From the NCBI RefSeq assembly GCF_905220415.1, contig NC_059554.1, positions 7,341,001 through 7,405,000 of the forward strand: 64,000 nucleotides of DNA. Direction: 5' to 3'. The DNA comes from Colias croceus (taxonomy: Eukaryota; Arthropoda; Insecta; Lepidoptera; Pieridae). The notes under the pieces were generated by a model. It had not been told where the DNA came from. It made no database searches and was given only the letters and a program-made list of their open reading frames with translations. Both the position numbers and the translations under genes were made by a program. Below, in pieces: positions 22,370 through 34,423 of this stretch. The number at the start of each line of letters is the position of its first letter. The stretch's first letter is position 1.

Positions 22370-22508
22370 TCCTTTCCTACCAGGTTGCTTGGCAGATATT
22401 GCTGTGTAGCGATAAGGCCGCCTATTGTGCAAAATGTTTGTTCCTGATTAATTTGTACCACATTTCCTACATTGTTTTGTACAATGAAGTGTTACAAATA
22501 AATAAATA
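22370..22508 (+). mobile_element. LINE 3' UTR fragment
   Basis: It contains ATTGCTGTGTAGCGATAAGG followed by CCGCC, a phrase typical of 3' UTRs of lepidopteran LINEs, and ends in AATAAATAAATAA. A shorter relative with ATAAGGCCGCCTTTT lies at 60190. No RT sequence is present. Confidence 0.5.
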
Positions 22509-22511
22509 ATC

Positions 22512-22645
22512 GTCAAATGTGTTGCTAAGTGCAAAAGTCCAGAACGGCTGAACCGATTTCGTTAATACTTTTTTACAATACCTAGGTATTCCTTGATGTA
22601 CGACGATCCAAAACGTTAACCTCGGGCGATGCCGAGTCGTATAAT
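22512..22645 (+). mobile_element. Decayed Helitron-like element, family C
   Basis: TCAAATGTGTTGCTAAGTGC, then CGGCTGAACCGATTTCG and CGGGCGATGCCGAG align in order with the copies at 12134 and 24997. Both ends are lost. Confidence 0.5.
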
Positions 22646-22838
22646 ACCTATACTTAAAAGCTGAGTTTTCCATAAATAAACAACTTTATGATATAAACAT
22701 TGTTTGTAACTCTTAGAGGTAAATCTACTCAGATAATTTATTGATAAAAACGAAATAGTAACAACTTAAAAGTAAAAAATAATTCTTAACCTAGGAATTT
22801 AACAATAACCAATACATACAATAGGTAACAATTGGAAA

Positions 22839-22888
22839 AAAGCGTGGGGTGCCATGTTCAATCAGCTCTTGAAAGGCGCCCCACGCTT
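22839..22888. repeat. Hairpin repeat AAGCGTGGGG...CCCCACGCTT
   Basis: 14-bp arms (22840-22853, 22875-22888) with one mismatch flank a 21-base loop. I believe this short stem recurs elsewhere in lepidopteran genomes. Function unknown. Confidence 0.6.
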
Positions 22889-23644
22889 ATTTCACAATAA
22901 AAAAAGTAGGTAAATGGAAATAGAAATAGTATACCTATATAATGGACCGTAATTATATTAAACCAAAATAATATAATATTGCCATCTAGATCAATATACA
23001 AAAATTACATATCTATACGTAAAAATATGCACCCCATATATACGTACTAAATGGCAAATAAAATTCCACCAATCTCTAACGGAATAAAAAAAATAAGTAT
23101 ATAATACAGAATAGGACCCCTGACAATAGAATAGTTCACCCTCATTCGACTAGGCTCCTAGATAAGTGTTGCTTTGTTTGATGTTGAACCCTATTTCAAG
23201 AGGATAAGGTCTAATATTCAAAGTAAATTATCGATTAAAATGTGGCAATGTATTTCTATTAATATATTTACAACGAAAAGTGTGTATAGAGTTTATGTAC
23301 CTATAGATGTACCCAGTATGACCTTTATTTGTATTTAAAATTAAATTTGCATGGAAAATAATTGTTATTTATAATAACTATGTTTAATAAAATAATATTG
23401 TTTTTTGTGTTTTCAATAAATGCTTTACATAATAAATAATATGTTATTTCAATAAAACACCTCTTTTTAATACATAAAGGCAAACGGAATAAATGTGTAA
23501 TTAGCGTCCTCTTATTAAGAAGCATTTGAGGTTATAATCGGCGCTTACCTATAAAAAGAAAGTGTCACAAAAAGGAAAACATATTGGTATATATACTTAG
23601 ATGAAGTAGATAGTTAATTATTTTTAAGCAAAAAATCATTGCTC
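22889..23644. other. No gene seen
   Basis: AT-rich; nothing recognised. Confidence 0.5.
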
Positions 23645-23706
23645 TTTTAACCGCCTACAAAAAAGGAGGTTCTCAATTCGACCGTATCTATATATTTTTT
23701 GTTAAA
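23645..23706 (-). repeat. Fragment of the ACCGACTTC repeat
   Basis: TTTTAACCGCCTACAAAAAA, then GGAGGTTCTCAATTCGACCG match one end of the repeat at 55237-55524 with a few changes. Confidence 0.4.
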
Positions 23707-23855
23707 TATTCAGGTTTGCAATATTTCAATGCTCTTGTATTTCACATTTATAAACCGTATTTAAAATTTTCAATTACCTAAAGGTAAGTAATTAAAGTAA
23801 GCACTCTTCATCACAATAGGTGAAGACGAAATCAGATTAGAGATAATATAATAAA

Positions 23856-24099
23856 TGGCTGCTCTACACGGATAGAGTAAACGGTAGAGTAGAGAGGTAG
23901 AGTAGAGCGGTAGAGTAGAGCGGTAGAGTAGAGTGGTAGAGTAGGTACTAACTAACTATCCTACTTACTATACTAATGTAGACACCATTAGATTGGAGTA
24001 GAGCACTAAAATGTCTAATAAAACTGGTAGAGTACTGAGAACTGTTAGAGTGTTATGCTAGTTCACTCTACCGTTTACTCTACTCGTGTACAGCAGCCA
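23856..24099. mobile_element. MITE with 34-bp TIRs and an internal 13-bp array
   Basis: The ends TGGCTGCTCTACACGGATAG and (inverted) TGGCTGCTGTACACGAGTAG extend through GTAAACGGTAGAGT. Just inside the left arm the unit GGTAGAGTAGAGN is repeated about five times (23883-23947). Its core, GGTAGAGT, is the last part of the TIR, so the array seems to have grown from the arm. Element length is 244 bp. AAA flanks both sides. Confidence 0.7.
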
Positions 24100-24996
24100 A
24101 AAGAGTTTGATTGTATTTATGATCATGATTTATTTATGATCATGATTATGTGACGATCAATTCTTAGTACTAAATGAGTTCATAGGATTAAAAAAAAATA
24201 AAACTGTAAATATTCATGCATATAACAATTTATTTCTTAAAGCAGCATAAAAAATTAAACGGGACCAATATTGTAGCATCGTAAACCTCAGCTATCAGCA
24301 AACATAATACAAATGTGTAGATGAAAAACCGACATTTCATACAAAAAATTTAATTTACACACAGATTATAAATTTAGAAAATTTCAGTAGCTTTGTGGTT
24401 GAAACGTTGTTATTTTTACATACAATACAAATTTATATGTGCCTATATCCATTGGTGCGCTAAATATATTATTTGGGTGTGATGACAAACGGATAAAAAA
24501 TTAAAACATGCTTGTACCATATTAAATTATTGTGATTTAAATACATTAATTCATAATGCACCAATGGTATTTAACAATAGAATGTCACAAAACTGATTTT
24601 TAGTTCGTAAGTAAGCTGGCCACTTTTTAAACTTTGATAAAAAAAAAGAAAGCATAAAAGCGCGGGAAGAGGTTTCGATGCTTTTTTTTATTTTAATTCA
24701 TTGCCAGTATTAAATCAGAATAAAAGCGAGTCTTGAAATCGCGAGTATCTTATATAATTACTAAGTATAACTTCGGTGACGTATATATTTTAAAAAATAT
24801 AACAATGTAGAGACAAAGTCTAAACTTAATTTAATCAAACACAAAAAACTTTTGAGTGGAGGTAATAATGGTTATTGCTAATATTTAATAAAAAGTAGAT
24901 GAGCATATGAATATAAACTTAAAACTAATTCAATAAACAGTTACGCTAGTTCACAAGTTTTAAAGATATCGAACAGAAGGTATCGCATAATAATAA
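24100..24996. other. No gene seen
   Basis: AT-rich. TCCATTGGTGC (about 24449) and its inverse GCACCAATGG (about 24557) form a short inverted pair of unknown meaning. Confidence 0.45.
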
Positions 24997-25164
24997 TCTT
25001 ATATATAAAAATGAATCGCAAAATGTGTTGGTAAGCGCATAACTTGAGGACGGCTGAACCGATTTCGATAATTCTTTTTTTATTATTCCTTGAAGTACGA
25101 GGATGGTTTTTATGTAGAGAAAACATAAACATGTACTACGGGCGAAGCCGGAGCGGACCGCTAG
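24997..25164 (+). mobile_element. Helitron-like element, family C, intact ends
   Basis: The best-preserved family C copy: A then TCTTATATATAAAAATGAAT at the left, GAGCGGACCGCTAG then T at the right. It is 168 bp and non-coding. It contains the shared core CGGCTGAACCGATTTCG. Confidence 0.7.
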
Positions 25165-25500
25165 TGAAAAATAAAAATTCACTTAGGTATGTTGAGTTAG
25201 AACATTAAAAAATCAAACGTTAAATGCAATTCAATTTGCAAGACCGTAATATTTTCATCCTAAAAGCAGTTTTGTAATTTACCCCATAGATATTAATAAT
25301 ATATTGCCATATAAGAAATCTCATCCCTACGAGGGTGGGACCGCTAAATGTGCCTCGGCGATCCCTACGCGCCAAAACGGAAAACAAAAAATAAAAACTC
25401 ATTCAGACGAAAAGATGCTTTGTTCACAAACAATAGGGTGGATTTTCGTTTAGACCCCGTCTCTACTTAATCACCGCTGTCTCTCACATAATACGTATGT
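25165..25500. other. No gene; short GC-rich patch
   Basis: A patch with GGGTGGGACCGC and CCTCGGCGATCCCTACGCGC near 25330-25375 looks repeat-derived. The rest is AT-rich. Confidence 0.4.
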
Positions 25501-25690
25501 ATTATACTTAGGCCTTTTTTTACAAAAAGGTCGCTTGTGACGCCTCGCGAATTCAAGATGGCGGCGTTTTGCTGCAACGTTTTTTGCGTAATTACTAAAC
25601 TGCCGTGAAAAATATTTTTTTAAATTAGAACAAACGTGTCCGGCTGCTTTGTTCCTTTTGGGTTTAATTGGCAAGTGCTACATTGTTTAT
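25501..25690. promoter_or_regulatory. YY1/Pho-type site in a GC-richer block
   Basis: CAAGATGGCGGCG (about 25554-25566) is a textbook YY1/Pleiohomeotic-type word (GCCATCTT on the other strand), within a stretch with several CG dinucleotides. The minus-strand 67-codon frame here is basic (CKKRP, RRHKRP) but has no recognisable domain. A regulatory element is possible; function unproven. Confidence 0.25.
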
Positions 25691-27025
25691 GCGCCATGAA
25701 TTCATTTTTAATAAACTCAATTTACATTATTTTAAAAAGAACGATTTTTACATGGAATAGGTAACATAAGTTTGACGTTAACATTGCGAGATCATGCATT
25801 GATATTATACAAAAATAGGGTCTAATGAAACAGTTTTAGTAACAGAGTAATTAAACACATTTCAGAAATATCAGTATGATATTTTAAAAATAGATACAGA
25901 TAATATTTCAAACCAGCTGTCATCAACATGTCAAATTGTAACTCAACACAGATTAAATATTAGAGGTAAACAGAAAGCCTTTGACCAAAGTAAAGACAGC
26001 TGATATAAAAGTTAACAGATAGAATACAGAACTATTGATTTTGTATTGATTTTAAATCTATTGACTATTCTAAATTTACATATCATCCAGACTTTTGTGA
26101 ATATAACTTTAACAAGTTTAGATATACAGTTTAGAAATAATATTCACGAATAGCAGAATCTTTAAAGGATCTTTTTGAGTTTTTAAAATTATTATTTTGG
26201 ATTGTAAAGACGGTAAAATGTGCTGGCAGGTTCCTTTTGAAAAAAATGGAAAAGCTTTTTATTGTGTACAATATTGTCGCCATGTTACATAAAATTTGAA
26301 TATAATGGCGATCAAAAAACTTGAAAATATGTAAAAGCAGTTTTATTGCGTATTTTATATCGCCAATTTTATACTCTACACTTAGAGCTGAATCGATACT
26401 ACTTTGAATCGTTGTCATTGGATTTTTCAATCTTGTTGAAGTCGCCTGAATGTGGTTCACGTATTTAAAGGTCTTTTTATCGTGATCCATTCCGGACTGG
26501 TCTTTTATTATGTATTTTACATTTCCTTCTTTTGGCTGATATTTTTTGCAGACGTAATTAAACTTTCAGTTTGGAATATTTTGTGACAAGATATTATAAA
26601 TTAATATTCTTTAAATGTAGAGTTGAATAAATTAATAATTTAGGAATGTTGTTTTTTGGATAGAATGTTGTTTTTTGAATAGAATATATCGATACCATAG
26701 TGTAGTCTGTTATTCATAATGTAGTCAAATTGTAAACACATTGCGAAAGAAATCCGTTATATTTTTATGTACATAGTAAAATCCTCACTTTCCCACGTTT
26801 GAATGATGAAGCTCGTCAATACGTTCCCAATATCGAATCGAAGTTGTCTTTTTATCTGTGCCCGTGGCCGAGTTAGAGGTGATTGTTCCATTTTTGAAAC
26901 GACCGCCAATTTTTATTTCTTTTAGGTAATGGAGGCGCATCAATGAAACGCTTTCCCGCCATGCCCTGTAACAAATAGAAGATTGTAGGTAAATAATAGT
27001 TTATTTTTAGATTTGTAGCGGTTTT
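25691..27025. other. No firm gene; tandem duplication at 26645-26683
   Basis: GAATGTTGTTTTTTGRATA is duplicated in tandem. A 119-codon minus-strand frame (26131-26490, MDHDKKTFKYVNHIQATSTR at its start) is about as long as the longest frame expected by chance here and has no domain. Confidence 0.4.
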
Positions 27026-28255
27026 AGATAGGGAGGCGAAGAGGGGAATTTTCTGCAATACTCGAGCGTGGCAGTTTAAGATATGAGAGATACCTTAGAC
27101 CTAATAGAACAACCTTGTTAACTATTTAGCTCTTTAAGTAGTGACGCGCGCCCAGGATAGACGATCAGATTAGTAAAAAAAAATCGATAGTCTGAAATAC
27201 TCGAGCGCGTCAGATTAAGATATTGGGGGTTGATTTTAGTGTTTTAAGACTAAATTTAACTAATCTGACGATAAGTCCTTGACGCCGCCAAGTTATAGGG
27301 TCGCAAACTTGTAAAAAAAAAACGTTAATCCGGCATTCTCGAGCGCGATTGTTTTTATTTTTATTTTGAAGAATATAATCTAAAACTTACTAAAAATACA
27401 AAATCTGCCGGTTTCCGCGTGACCGGAAGTCTGGAGGAGCCATTTCGTCTTCCGAAAAACGCGTTGCAGTATATAAGTCGTGAACGATACATTTTACAAA
27501 AAAAAAAGTTTGAATAAACAAAAAAGGTAATTTTATTTTACACAAAAAAGGTCTCTTTACATTTTTGTCCAAAGTTAAAACTTTTTGACTTGAAGCATCA
27601 TAAAAACTCAAACTCCCGGTTTTTTGAGTATATCTCGAAAACTGAGGGTGTTAAGAAAAATTGATATGAAATAACGATGATTAAAAAAAAGAAACTCTCA
27701 AACCTTTTTCGGTCAGATTAAGAGAACCCACCAACATTTTTGTCAGATTAAGAAAATATGCTTTCAGGAGACCGAGATAAACCTCCCCTATGAAAATCTG
27801 ACGCGCTCGAGTATTTCAAAAGGACTTTTTTTTTCTGCATTTTCAAAAATTCATCGTAACTTATCGTCACGCCGAAATCGTCAGTTTTTTTAAGGGGAGC
27901 TTCCTTGGGGCCTACTTAACACCCCTTCCGAAAATCTGACGCGCTCGAGTAAATTTTTTTTTTGTGCATTTTTAACGAATTAATATGCCTAGCCCCACCA
28001 CGCAAACCGGCAGATTAGTATACCGTTGTTATCAGAGGGACTTGGGGCATACGTAGTATGAATATCTGACGCGCTCGAGAATGCCCAAGTAACTATTTTT
28101 TTTTACATTTTTGAAAATCCGTACACGCCAAACCCACCGCTAAAATGGTTTTTACCATAGAAGCTTTTCTTTTCGAAATTATTTTATCTATCGATTTTGA
28201 TAAGTCTCGACGGCGCCGTTTAATTACGCCATTTAGCTACCTCGCCTCCCTATCT
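27026..28255. mobile_element. Symmetric foldback-type element with CTCGAGCGCGTCAGAT repeats
   Basis: It is bounded by inverted AGATAGGGAGGCGA (27026-27039, 28242-28255). CTCGAG-centred motifs sit at 27061, 27200 and 27338 in one orientation (ACTCGAGCGCGTCAGATTAA) and at 27806, 27944 and 28074 in the other (ATCTGACGCGCTCGAGT), with a decayed seventh near 28205. Spacing is 130-139 bp. Pairs 27200/28079 and 27338/27949 mirror about a centre near 27640. CAGATTAAG words recur in between. No open frame looks like a transposase. It is probably a non-autonomous DNA element with repeated internal binding sites. I cannot name the superfamily. Confidence 0.6.
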
Positions 28256-28309
28256 TTTGTTTTTGGGAATATTTCAAGTTGTAGTGTGCGTTTTTATGGT
28301 TAGGTACGA

Positions 28310-28470
28310 TGTAGTTTTTTAAGGGTAATTCCTTGTCGTATACCTTCATTGACTTTTTCATTAAAATTAATAGCATACCCATAGTTTTAACACAGTTTTT
28401 TAAGGGAAATTCCTTGCCATAATTATAAAGTTACAGACATTGCTTAAAATTAATAGAATAACCACTAAGC
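28310..28470. repeat. Degenerate ~80-bp tandem duplication
   Basis: AGTTTTTTAAGGGTAATTCC and, 80 bp on, AGTTTTTTAAGGGAAATTCC each begin a unit that also contains AAAATTAATAG. The two units differ at many positions. Confidence 0.55.
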
Positions 28471-29166
28471 ACATTTGACAGAATCTTTTATAATCTATGG
28501 TCTGCACAAATATTCATAGATAGAAGATATACCTAAATGATTGTTGTTGAGTTTGCAAGTACCCTAGGGCGGCTAGTATCTAATAAATAAGTAAAGCCCC
28601 GTATAAAGGACCGCGACAGTAAAGCAAACAAACTCGATACACAATAACAAATGTTTTCTGAGCCTGTCGTCATTTTGCGTACTCATACTGACCACATGGT
28701 GCGTCGCCATGTTGAAATAAACAACGAAAGATTTTTGAAAATTCGTTTTACGAAGTCTGCTTTTATCTAGTAGACTGGTATTTTTTTCTAATATTTACAT
28801 ATTAGGTTATGTTTGCAAATTATTGTAAAACATAACACGGTAATGTCAAATGTGATGAATATTACCTAGGTACTTTTAATTACCTATTATTGTAAGTCAT
28901 GCAACCAAGTAGGTACTAGGTACATGTAAATTTGCTAACTTTTAATACAAAATCGTTTATTTAAATTTAAGCAAATAGGTACTCTACTTGGATTTAATTT
29001 TGTTCCTATTTAATATATTTTGGCATGTACAAATAAATAATCGTAGGCATAGCTACCTATGTACCTTATCGATATTATTGGCCAAAGAATATTAAATAAT
29101 TTAAGTTTTTAATCTAAGAGAATATAGAACAAATAGAATAATAATATATACCTATACTACCTACTT
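28471..29166. other. No gene seen
   Basis: AT-rich, many TACCTA words, nothing recognised. Confidence 0.5.
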
Positions 29167-29201
29167 GAAACCACGGTAACTTACACGTTTACCGTGGTTT
29201 C
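29167..29201. repeat. Short perfect hairpin
   Basis: GAAACCACGGTAA and TTACCGTGGTTTC pair over 13 bp with a 9-base loop. It could be a residual MITE end or an RNA stem. Confidence 0.55.
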
Positions 29202-29399
29202 ATAAAACCACACAACATTTTTTTAAACTAACTTTTATATTTGCACCCTTAATGTAAGTTCATTTATCTTCTGATCAAAAACTAACAGAGCTCAAAGCTT
29301 GGGGGAGGCTTTTACCCGTACGGGGTCCATATAGAAACCTAACGAGTACTTAACTTTACTAAATTATATAAACTAGATTAGTACCTAAATTGTTCTACA

Positions 29400-29485
29400 A
29401 TGTACTCAAACTGATATTGTAACTAAAATTGTATATTTTTTTATGGAACAAATAAAGCTTTATTTATTTATTTTATTTTATTTAT
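29400..29485 (+). mobile_element. LINE 3' end with AATAAA and (TTTA)n tail
   Basis: TTTATGGAACAAATAAAGCTTTATTTATTTATTT is the usual 3' terminus of a lepidopteran LINE family. Upstream coding sequence is absent. Confidence 0.45.
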
Positions 29486-29612
29486 ACTACCTACTTACAA
29501 CAAAAATAATTGTAGGTACTTAGCCACTAACCCTCTTTTAAATTAATTTAATTTGATATGTTTACTTTTTATAATTACCTACATCAATTCAATTTTCATT
29601 TTCATCTATATA

Positions 29613-29785
29613 TCTACTAATATTGGTAATATTATAAAGCTGAAGAGTTTGTTTGTTTGAACGCGCTAATCTCGGGAACTACCTACTGGTCCGATTTAAA
29701 ATTTTATTTCGGTGTTAGATAGCTCATTTATCGAGGAAGGTTATAGGCTATATTATATCATCACGGTACGACTACAGTCAGCTAG
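29613..29785 (+). mobile_element. Helitron-like element, family A
   Basis: TC starts after A29612 and CTAG ends before T29786. A partial duplication of AATATT at the start (ACTAATATTGGTAATATTAT) and a shortened GC-rich 3' end distinguish this copy. Confidence 0.6.
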
Positions 29786-30349
29786 TATAATATAAAATTC
29801 CTCGACAAACAAACATAATAAATAAATAATTCACACAAAAGCACTTACAGTATAAAAATCACAGAACTACATATTATCACTGAACAATTTTAGCACTTCC
29901 GAGATCACAACTTCGAATGAATTCGCAACCTATCGACCGCTTATTTAAATCATCCCTACCTTCAATCACCTTGAAAATTATATTTTATATTAGACCTTAT
30001 TGCAATAGATATAAAGACTATAAAGAAAGAAACAGGTTTTAAAGAAATAATGTACAACACATAGCTTGCTGCAGAAATGACCTCGGAACCCTTTGAGTCG
30101 GATTTTGCAATTGTTATTATTGTTTGAAATATGAGGGGATACATGGTTATATACTAGGAACTTTTAGATTACCTACCGCTGTTTAAAGTAACAGCTATAA
30201 TATGAATACTAAAATATGTTACTGGTGTTTGGCTTAACGATAGTAAAAGTCGTATGAGAAAAGTAAAAATATTATTAGATGTGAAATATAATTTTTAGTT
30301 TTATAACATTAAATAAAAAATTATAACAATTGAAAAGTTTAATGAATAT
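29786..30349. other. No gene seen
   Basis: AT-rich; nothing recognised. Confidence 0.5.
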
Positions 30350-30628
30350 AAACAAGTGATAACTGCGTTAAAAACAACCGACTTCAAACTTGCACTTGCA
30401 AAATTTACAAATACCTACAGACAAAAATGCTCATAAAATAAAAACTACTGGGCCTATCCGAATAAAATTTTTATGGGACCAATTCGACACCATTCCGCAT
30501 CGAACAAAAAAAGAATCACGTAAATCGGTTCAGAAACCTCGGAGTAATCGGTGTACGTACATAAAAAAAAAAAAAAATATACCGGCCGAATTGATAACCT
30601 CCTCCTTTTTTTTGAAGTCGGTTAAAAA
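30350..30628 (+). mobile_element. Dispersed repeat, ACCGACTTC family, copy 1
   Basis: It aligns end to end with 55237-55524 in the opposite orientation: AACAAGTGATAACTGCGTTA at one end, TTTGAAGTCGGTTAAAAA at the other. Their translations agree over at least 50 codons, so the two copies are very similar. Only the A-run length near 30565 differs clearly. Shared flanks outside the inverted ACCGACTTC words show that those words are internal. The long open frame is a by-product; no domain is visible. Confidence 0.65.
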
Positions 30629-30689
30629 ATATCTTGGGGCGATAAAGAATCTTATAAAGAGTAGGAGTAATTATATCATGTTCTATGGT

Positions 30690-30770
30690 CTACGGTCTAC
30701 GGTCGAAGGCTACGCCATGGTTGGCAAAGAGCGCGGGTTGCAATCCCGTCTCAGAAACGGATGTTTTCTA
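30690..30770 (+). repeat. Possible tRNA-like SINE remnant
   Basis: GCGGGTTGCAATCCCGTCTC (about 30733) resembles a B-box region with one or two changes, preceded by GGTTGGCAAAG. No tail is evident. Confidence 0.25.
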
Positions 30771-33624
30771 GTCTTTTAAATTTTCTGAAAATTTAGTTTG
30801 CAAATTCGCAACTTCGTTTAGAAAGAAAATAGTAGACCAAATATTTTTGTAAGTGTGAAATGTATGTTGTCACGGTTTCGGAATGCTACAGTGATCAACT
30901 ATGTGGTAGGTGATTTCTGTAAAGTGTAATACAAAAGTCAATTTAAAAGTCAGTTATAAATTATAATGTAGGATTTTAAAAGATATCAATATTGATAATG
31001 CTGCCAATAATGATAATAAAACAGGGTGAAAGGTATATAGCTAAAACAACGTTTGCCTTATTTATTCTTGTAGATTATAGGTTAATTTCATATTAAATGA
31101 ATTAAATTAATGATTATTTTCTTCTTCTATAACATGTATCAATGTCATACTTTACTTTTGAAACATAATTATATTATGATGACAACAGCACAAAAGATTA
31201 TATCCCATACATTATTTTAATATGTACCTACGATATTTTGCATAATCGAATTACCGTCAATCGGATAGATTAATAGCATAGGTAAATATCAAACATATTA
31301 CACCCACGTCAACTCCCACTAATATAAAAATCTCTATTTCATTTCAATACCAATTAATAAAAAGAACAACTTACTTAGTCCATTTCATTCCAATACAATA
31401 ATCCTTTAAACCCTTCACAATAAAGAAATATCGTTTCAAATCTCGTTTTAATGTTATTAAAACGACCTGATCTATAGTCTACATTTTTAACAATACTTGA
31501 GCATTATTATATTATCTGTATTCAAGCAAACGTATTATTTATTATCATTATCTGTATTCGAACAAACAATATATAATCTGTGCTCGAACGGTACCAGTTG
31601 GAGCGCGGTTCACATGGAAGGGTTAGCAATTTGCAGCGCTACAGGTAAGCGGAATGCAAACTATGAGCTGCAGAAACGAGTTTCCCTCGTCTCATTGTAT
31701 TATGTACATTAAAGGGCTTTGCAACGCTTGCGGTGCAGCGAGCTCAGCGCTACACAGCTGCAGGGTGCAAAACTGGTTCCTTTTTCGAATTCGCAATTTT
31801 TTTTTAATTGATAGCCGTCATTGGTTTTGTGATGGAACGTGTTTTATGCTTTTAGTGACCGATTATTGTTAGTCTGATTTTAACGTGAAAGGGTTATATT
31901 ATACCTTATTCAGATAAAGTTAAATATGATACAGCAAGGAATATTTTGTGTACGTGCAAGTGTGTTTGAAAAAGACTTTAATAAAAATTATTTCGTGTAA
32001 GTCTCGTCGGTAAAAATATTTTTCTTATATATACAATTCATGCAAGTCCCTTTGAATTTCCGCATATTCTGAACAGTATTTCAAAAGCTAAGACAAGTGA
32101 AAGAGCACAGAGAGCTCGCAAAAAACTCATTAAAAAGCAAATTTGTTTCATATATTCACTAAGATAATGCTCCGTCGAGCGAATATGAAGGAGTTATCAA
32201 AACGATCTACAGCGCACTAAATCATCGTATATAAGGGGAAGAGAACTCATATTTACTCGCAAACGGACAAAATAAATGTTTTTATTACATAACGTGTGTT
32301 TTCTCAGAGGTCCATTTACATATTTACGTTGGAAACCAACCTTAACGCTCATTGGAATACGGTCTACAATTGTTTTTAAAAAATATTAGCGGACTAATGT
32401 CTGGGGCTTTTTTTAAATTTTAGCTCTATTTTCTATTCGTTAGAGTCTACTTTTGGAGGTTTGCTTTTAATAGATAACGATTTGTATACAGATATATTAA
32501 GGGCTGGTGCAAAATTTTAAGTAGAGGGATTTGGATCGTAGATTTCGACGACTCGCTGTAATTATCCGAAACCCCTGGGTATAATCATTTTCTATTACTG
32601 ATTCTAACATCTATCTTTATACTATATACCCACCTAAAGTAAAAAAATATTTTATATACCTAGGTATAAAAATAAATCTTGTTTTTATCAAAAAAATTAA
32701 CTACATATTTTAATAATTAAATTTCGAATCGAATTTGTTTAAGTTCTATATTTATGTAAGTGAGATTGGTGTTAGTAGGCCTAAAGCCATTTACAAATTT
32801 TTATTACAATAACTATAAAATATTTTTATATGCTCTCTGTATTATTTAGTATCGATACTATTTCATGATTTCCCTTGTATCTCTATCTATCTATCTATCT
32901 CTATATAAATTAAATTTGCGTGTTAGTGTTTAATACTAAAGTGCAACAAAATGTCCTAACATTTTCACGATTTTTTCGTAGTTACGAATAGTATCAACTA
33001 TGGTTCTATTCATGAGGCTTCAGAATAAGACGTTATCTTCTATATCCAAAAGTGAAAAAGAAAATCCTAAATGAATATTTTATGGGTAAGCCTTAAACCT
33101 ACTAACTACTTACTTACATATAAATTACAAGAAATCAAAGAACTGAGTAAAAACAACCGATTTATCGCATGTACAATTTACATTAGGTCTTTATTGCGAA
33201 TTTATTTAAAAAAAAGTTTTATTTTAATTTGAATATTATTTTCATTATAATTATATAAATACATTCATATTATTTATTGTAATAATCACCAGCTACGTAG
33301 GTGTTCATTTTAGGTAGGTACTTATTATTGGAATTACCCCGGTATTCTCAAATTATTCTAAAGCACCTTAATGTGAACATGTAGAGCTGTAATCCATTAA
33401 ATAGTAGTTATGTTTAAAGTTCTTTTTAATATTTAATATTTATAAAAAAATGCGATACTATGAATGCTGAAGGAAATATAAGGTAGGAATATTCTTTCAT
33501 AACTCAATGTAGGTACCTAATTCATTTATCAATGGAAAGGCAATGGAATCTGAATTCGAAAGAAATCTTACTTTATCATATAAATTAAAGTATACAACGG
33601 TTTATTAAATTTCTTATGCCCGAT
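30771..33624. other. No gene assigned; weak exon-like spot and a microsatellite
   Basis: A strong splice-donor word CTACAG/GTAAGC lies at about 31641-31651 after a GC-richer stretch that starts near 31590. No matching acceptor or frame could be settled. An (ATCT)n repeat occupies about 32880-32903. The rest is AT-rich. Confidence 0.35.
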
Positions 33625-34270
33625 ATCTAGACACGCGGCAGCGTGTCAAGCCGAGTTCAAGCGAAGAGAACTGGCGAGCAGCAGCCGTGTGTATATTTAC
33701 ACGAACCATTTCGAGCCACTTTTCACCCCCTTATAACTCGAAAACCATTTAAGTTATATAAACCAAATTTGGTACATATCAAGAGGACCTCAAGATAAAC
33801 AAGAACCTTAAATTTGATAAATACATATTAAACGGTTGCGTAGATATTAATATCCAAAAATCGCAATTTTTAAGACTGACTGACTTATAGACATATACAA
33901 AACCTAACCCACTTCCAGATGACCTAGAAAGTTCAAATTTTGTAATCAACTAGGTAATAGTAAGTGTACAAAGGAAAAAATCAGAAAATACTGAATATAT
34001 TTGTATTTAATTTTTTTTTAATGACATTAATTTTATTTGTATGGAAAAATGGAAAAGTTTAAAAAAATAGAAAATAGTATATTCACCTTACTAGTCTTAA
34101 AAAGTAGATCAAAACTAATCAGTGGCCGAAAAAATTTTTGAAATCCATCAATAAATGACTGAGATATAGATTATTGAAGTTTACATATTTTAGGACGAAA
34201 CATCTGTAGATTCGAAGCGCCTCTGACATCACACTCACTCGTGCTAGTATCGCTAGGGCGGATTACTTCG
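33625..34270. repeat. Probable old interspersed repeat
   Basis: It begins near GACACGCGGCAGCGTGTCAA, passes CCAAATTTGGTACATATCAA and ends near GACATCACACTCACTCGTGC. The style matches dispersed lepidopteran repeats, but no second copy is in the window and the ends are guesses. Confidence 0.35.
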
Positions 34271-34423
34271 ATTGCATGATTTCTTTATTCAAAACTGTTA
34301 TTAAACGTAAAATAAAAGAAAATTGTAATAAAAATATTGCTCATACAGTTAAAAATAATATATAATTTTACATATTCACATTTATTTATTCTTTATTTAT
34401 GAGTATTAGTTTTAATTTCAGTG

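Noticed and set aside
21802..22409. Hydrophobic peptide LAILSCEVAGVLQ conserved in two ORFs
   Set aside because: The two ORFs are the two arms of one inverted-repeat MITE, so similarity reflects duplication rather than selection.
24941..25182. ORFs resembling those at 44549-44800 and 22467-22673
   Set aside because: All fall inside family C Helitron-like copies; recurrent frames in a non-coding repeat.
26131..26490. 119-codon minus-strand ORF MDHDKKTFKYV...
   Set aside because: Looks somewhat protein-like, but one frame of this length is expected by chance in the window, and no start context, splice site or domain supports it.
30390..30779. 129-codon ORF with a twin at 55272-55484
   Set aside because: The shared peptide comes from two copies of the same dispersed repeat; no domain, and the frame ends in unrelated sequence.
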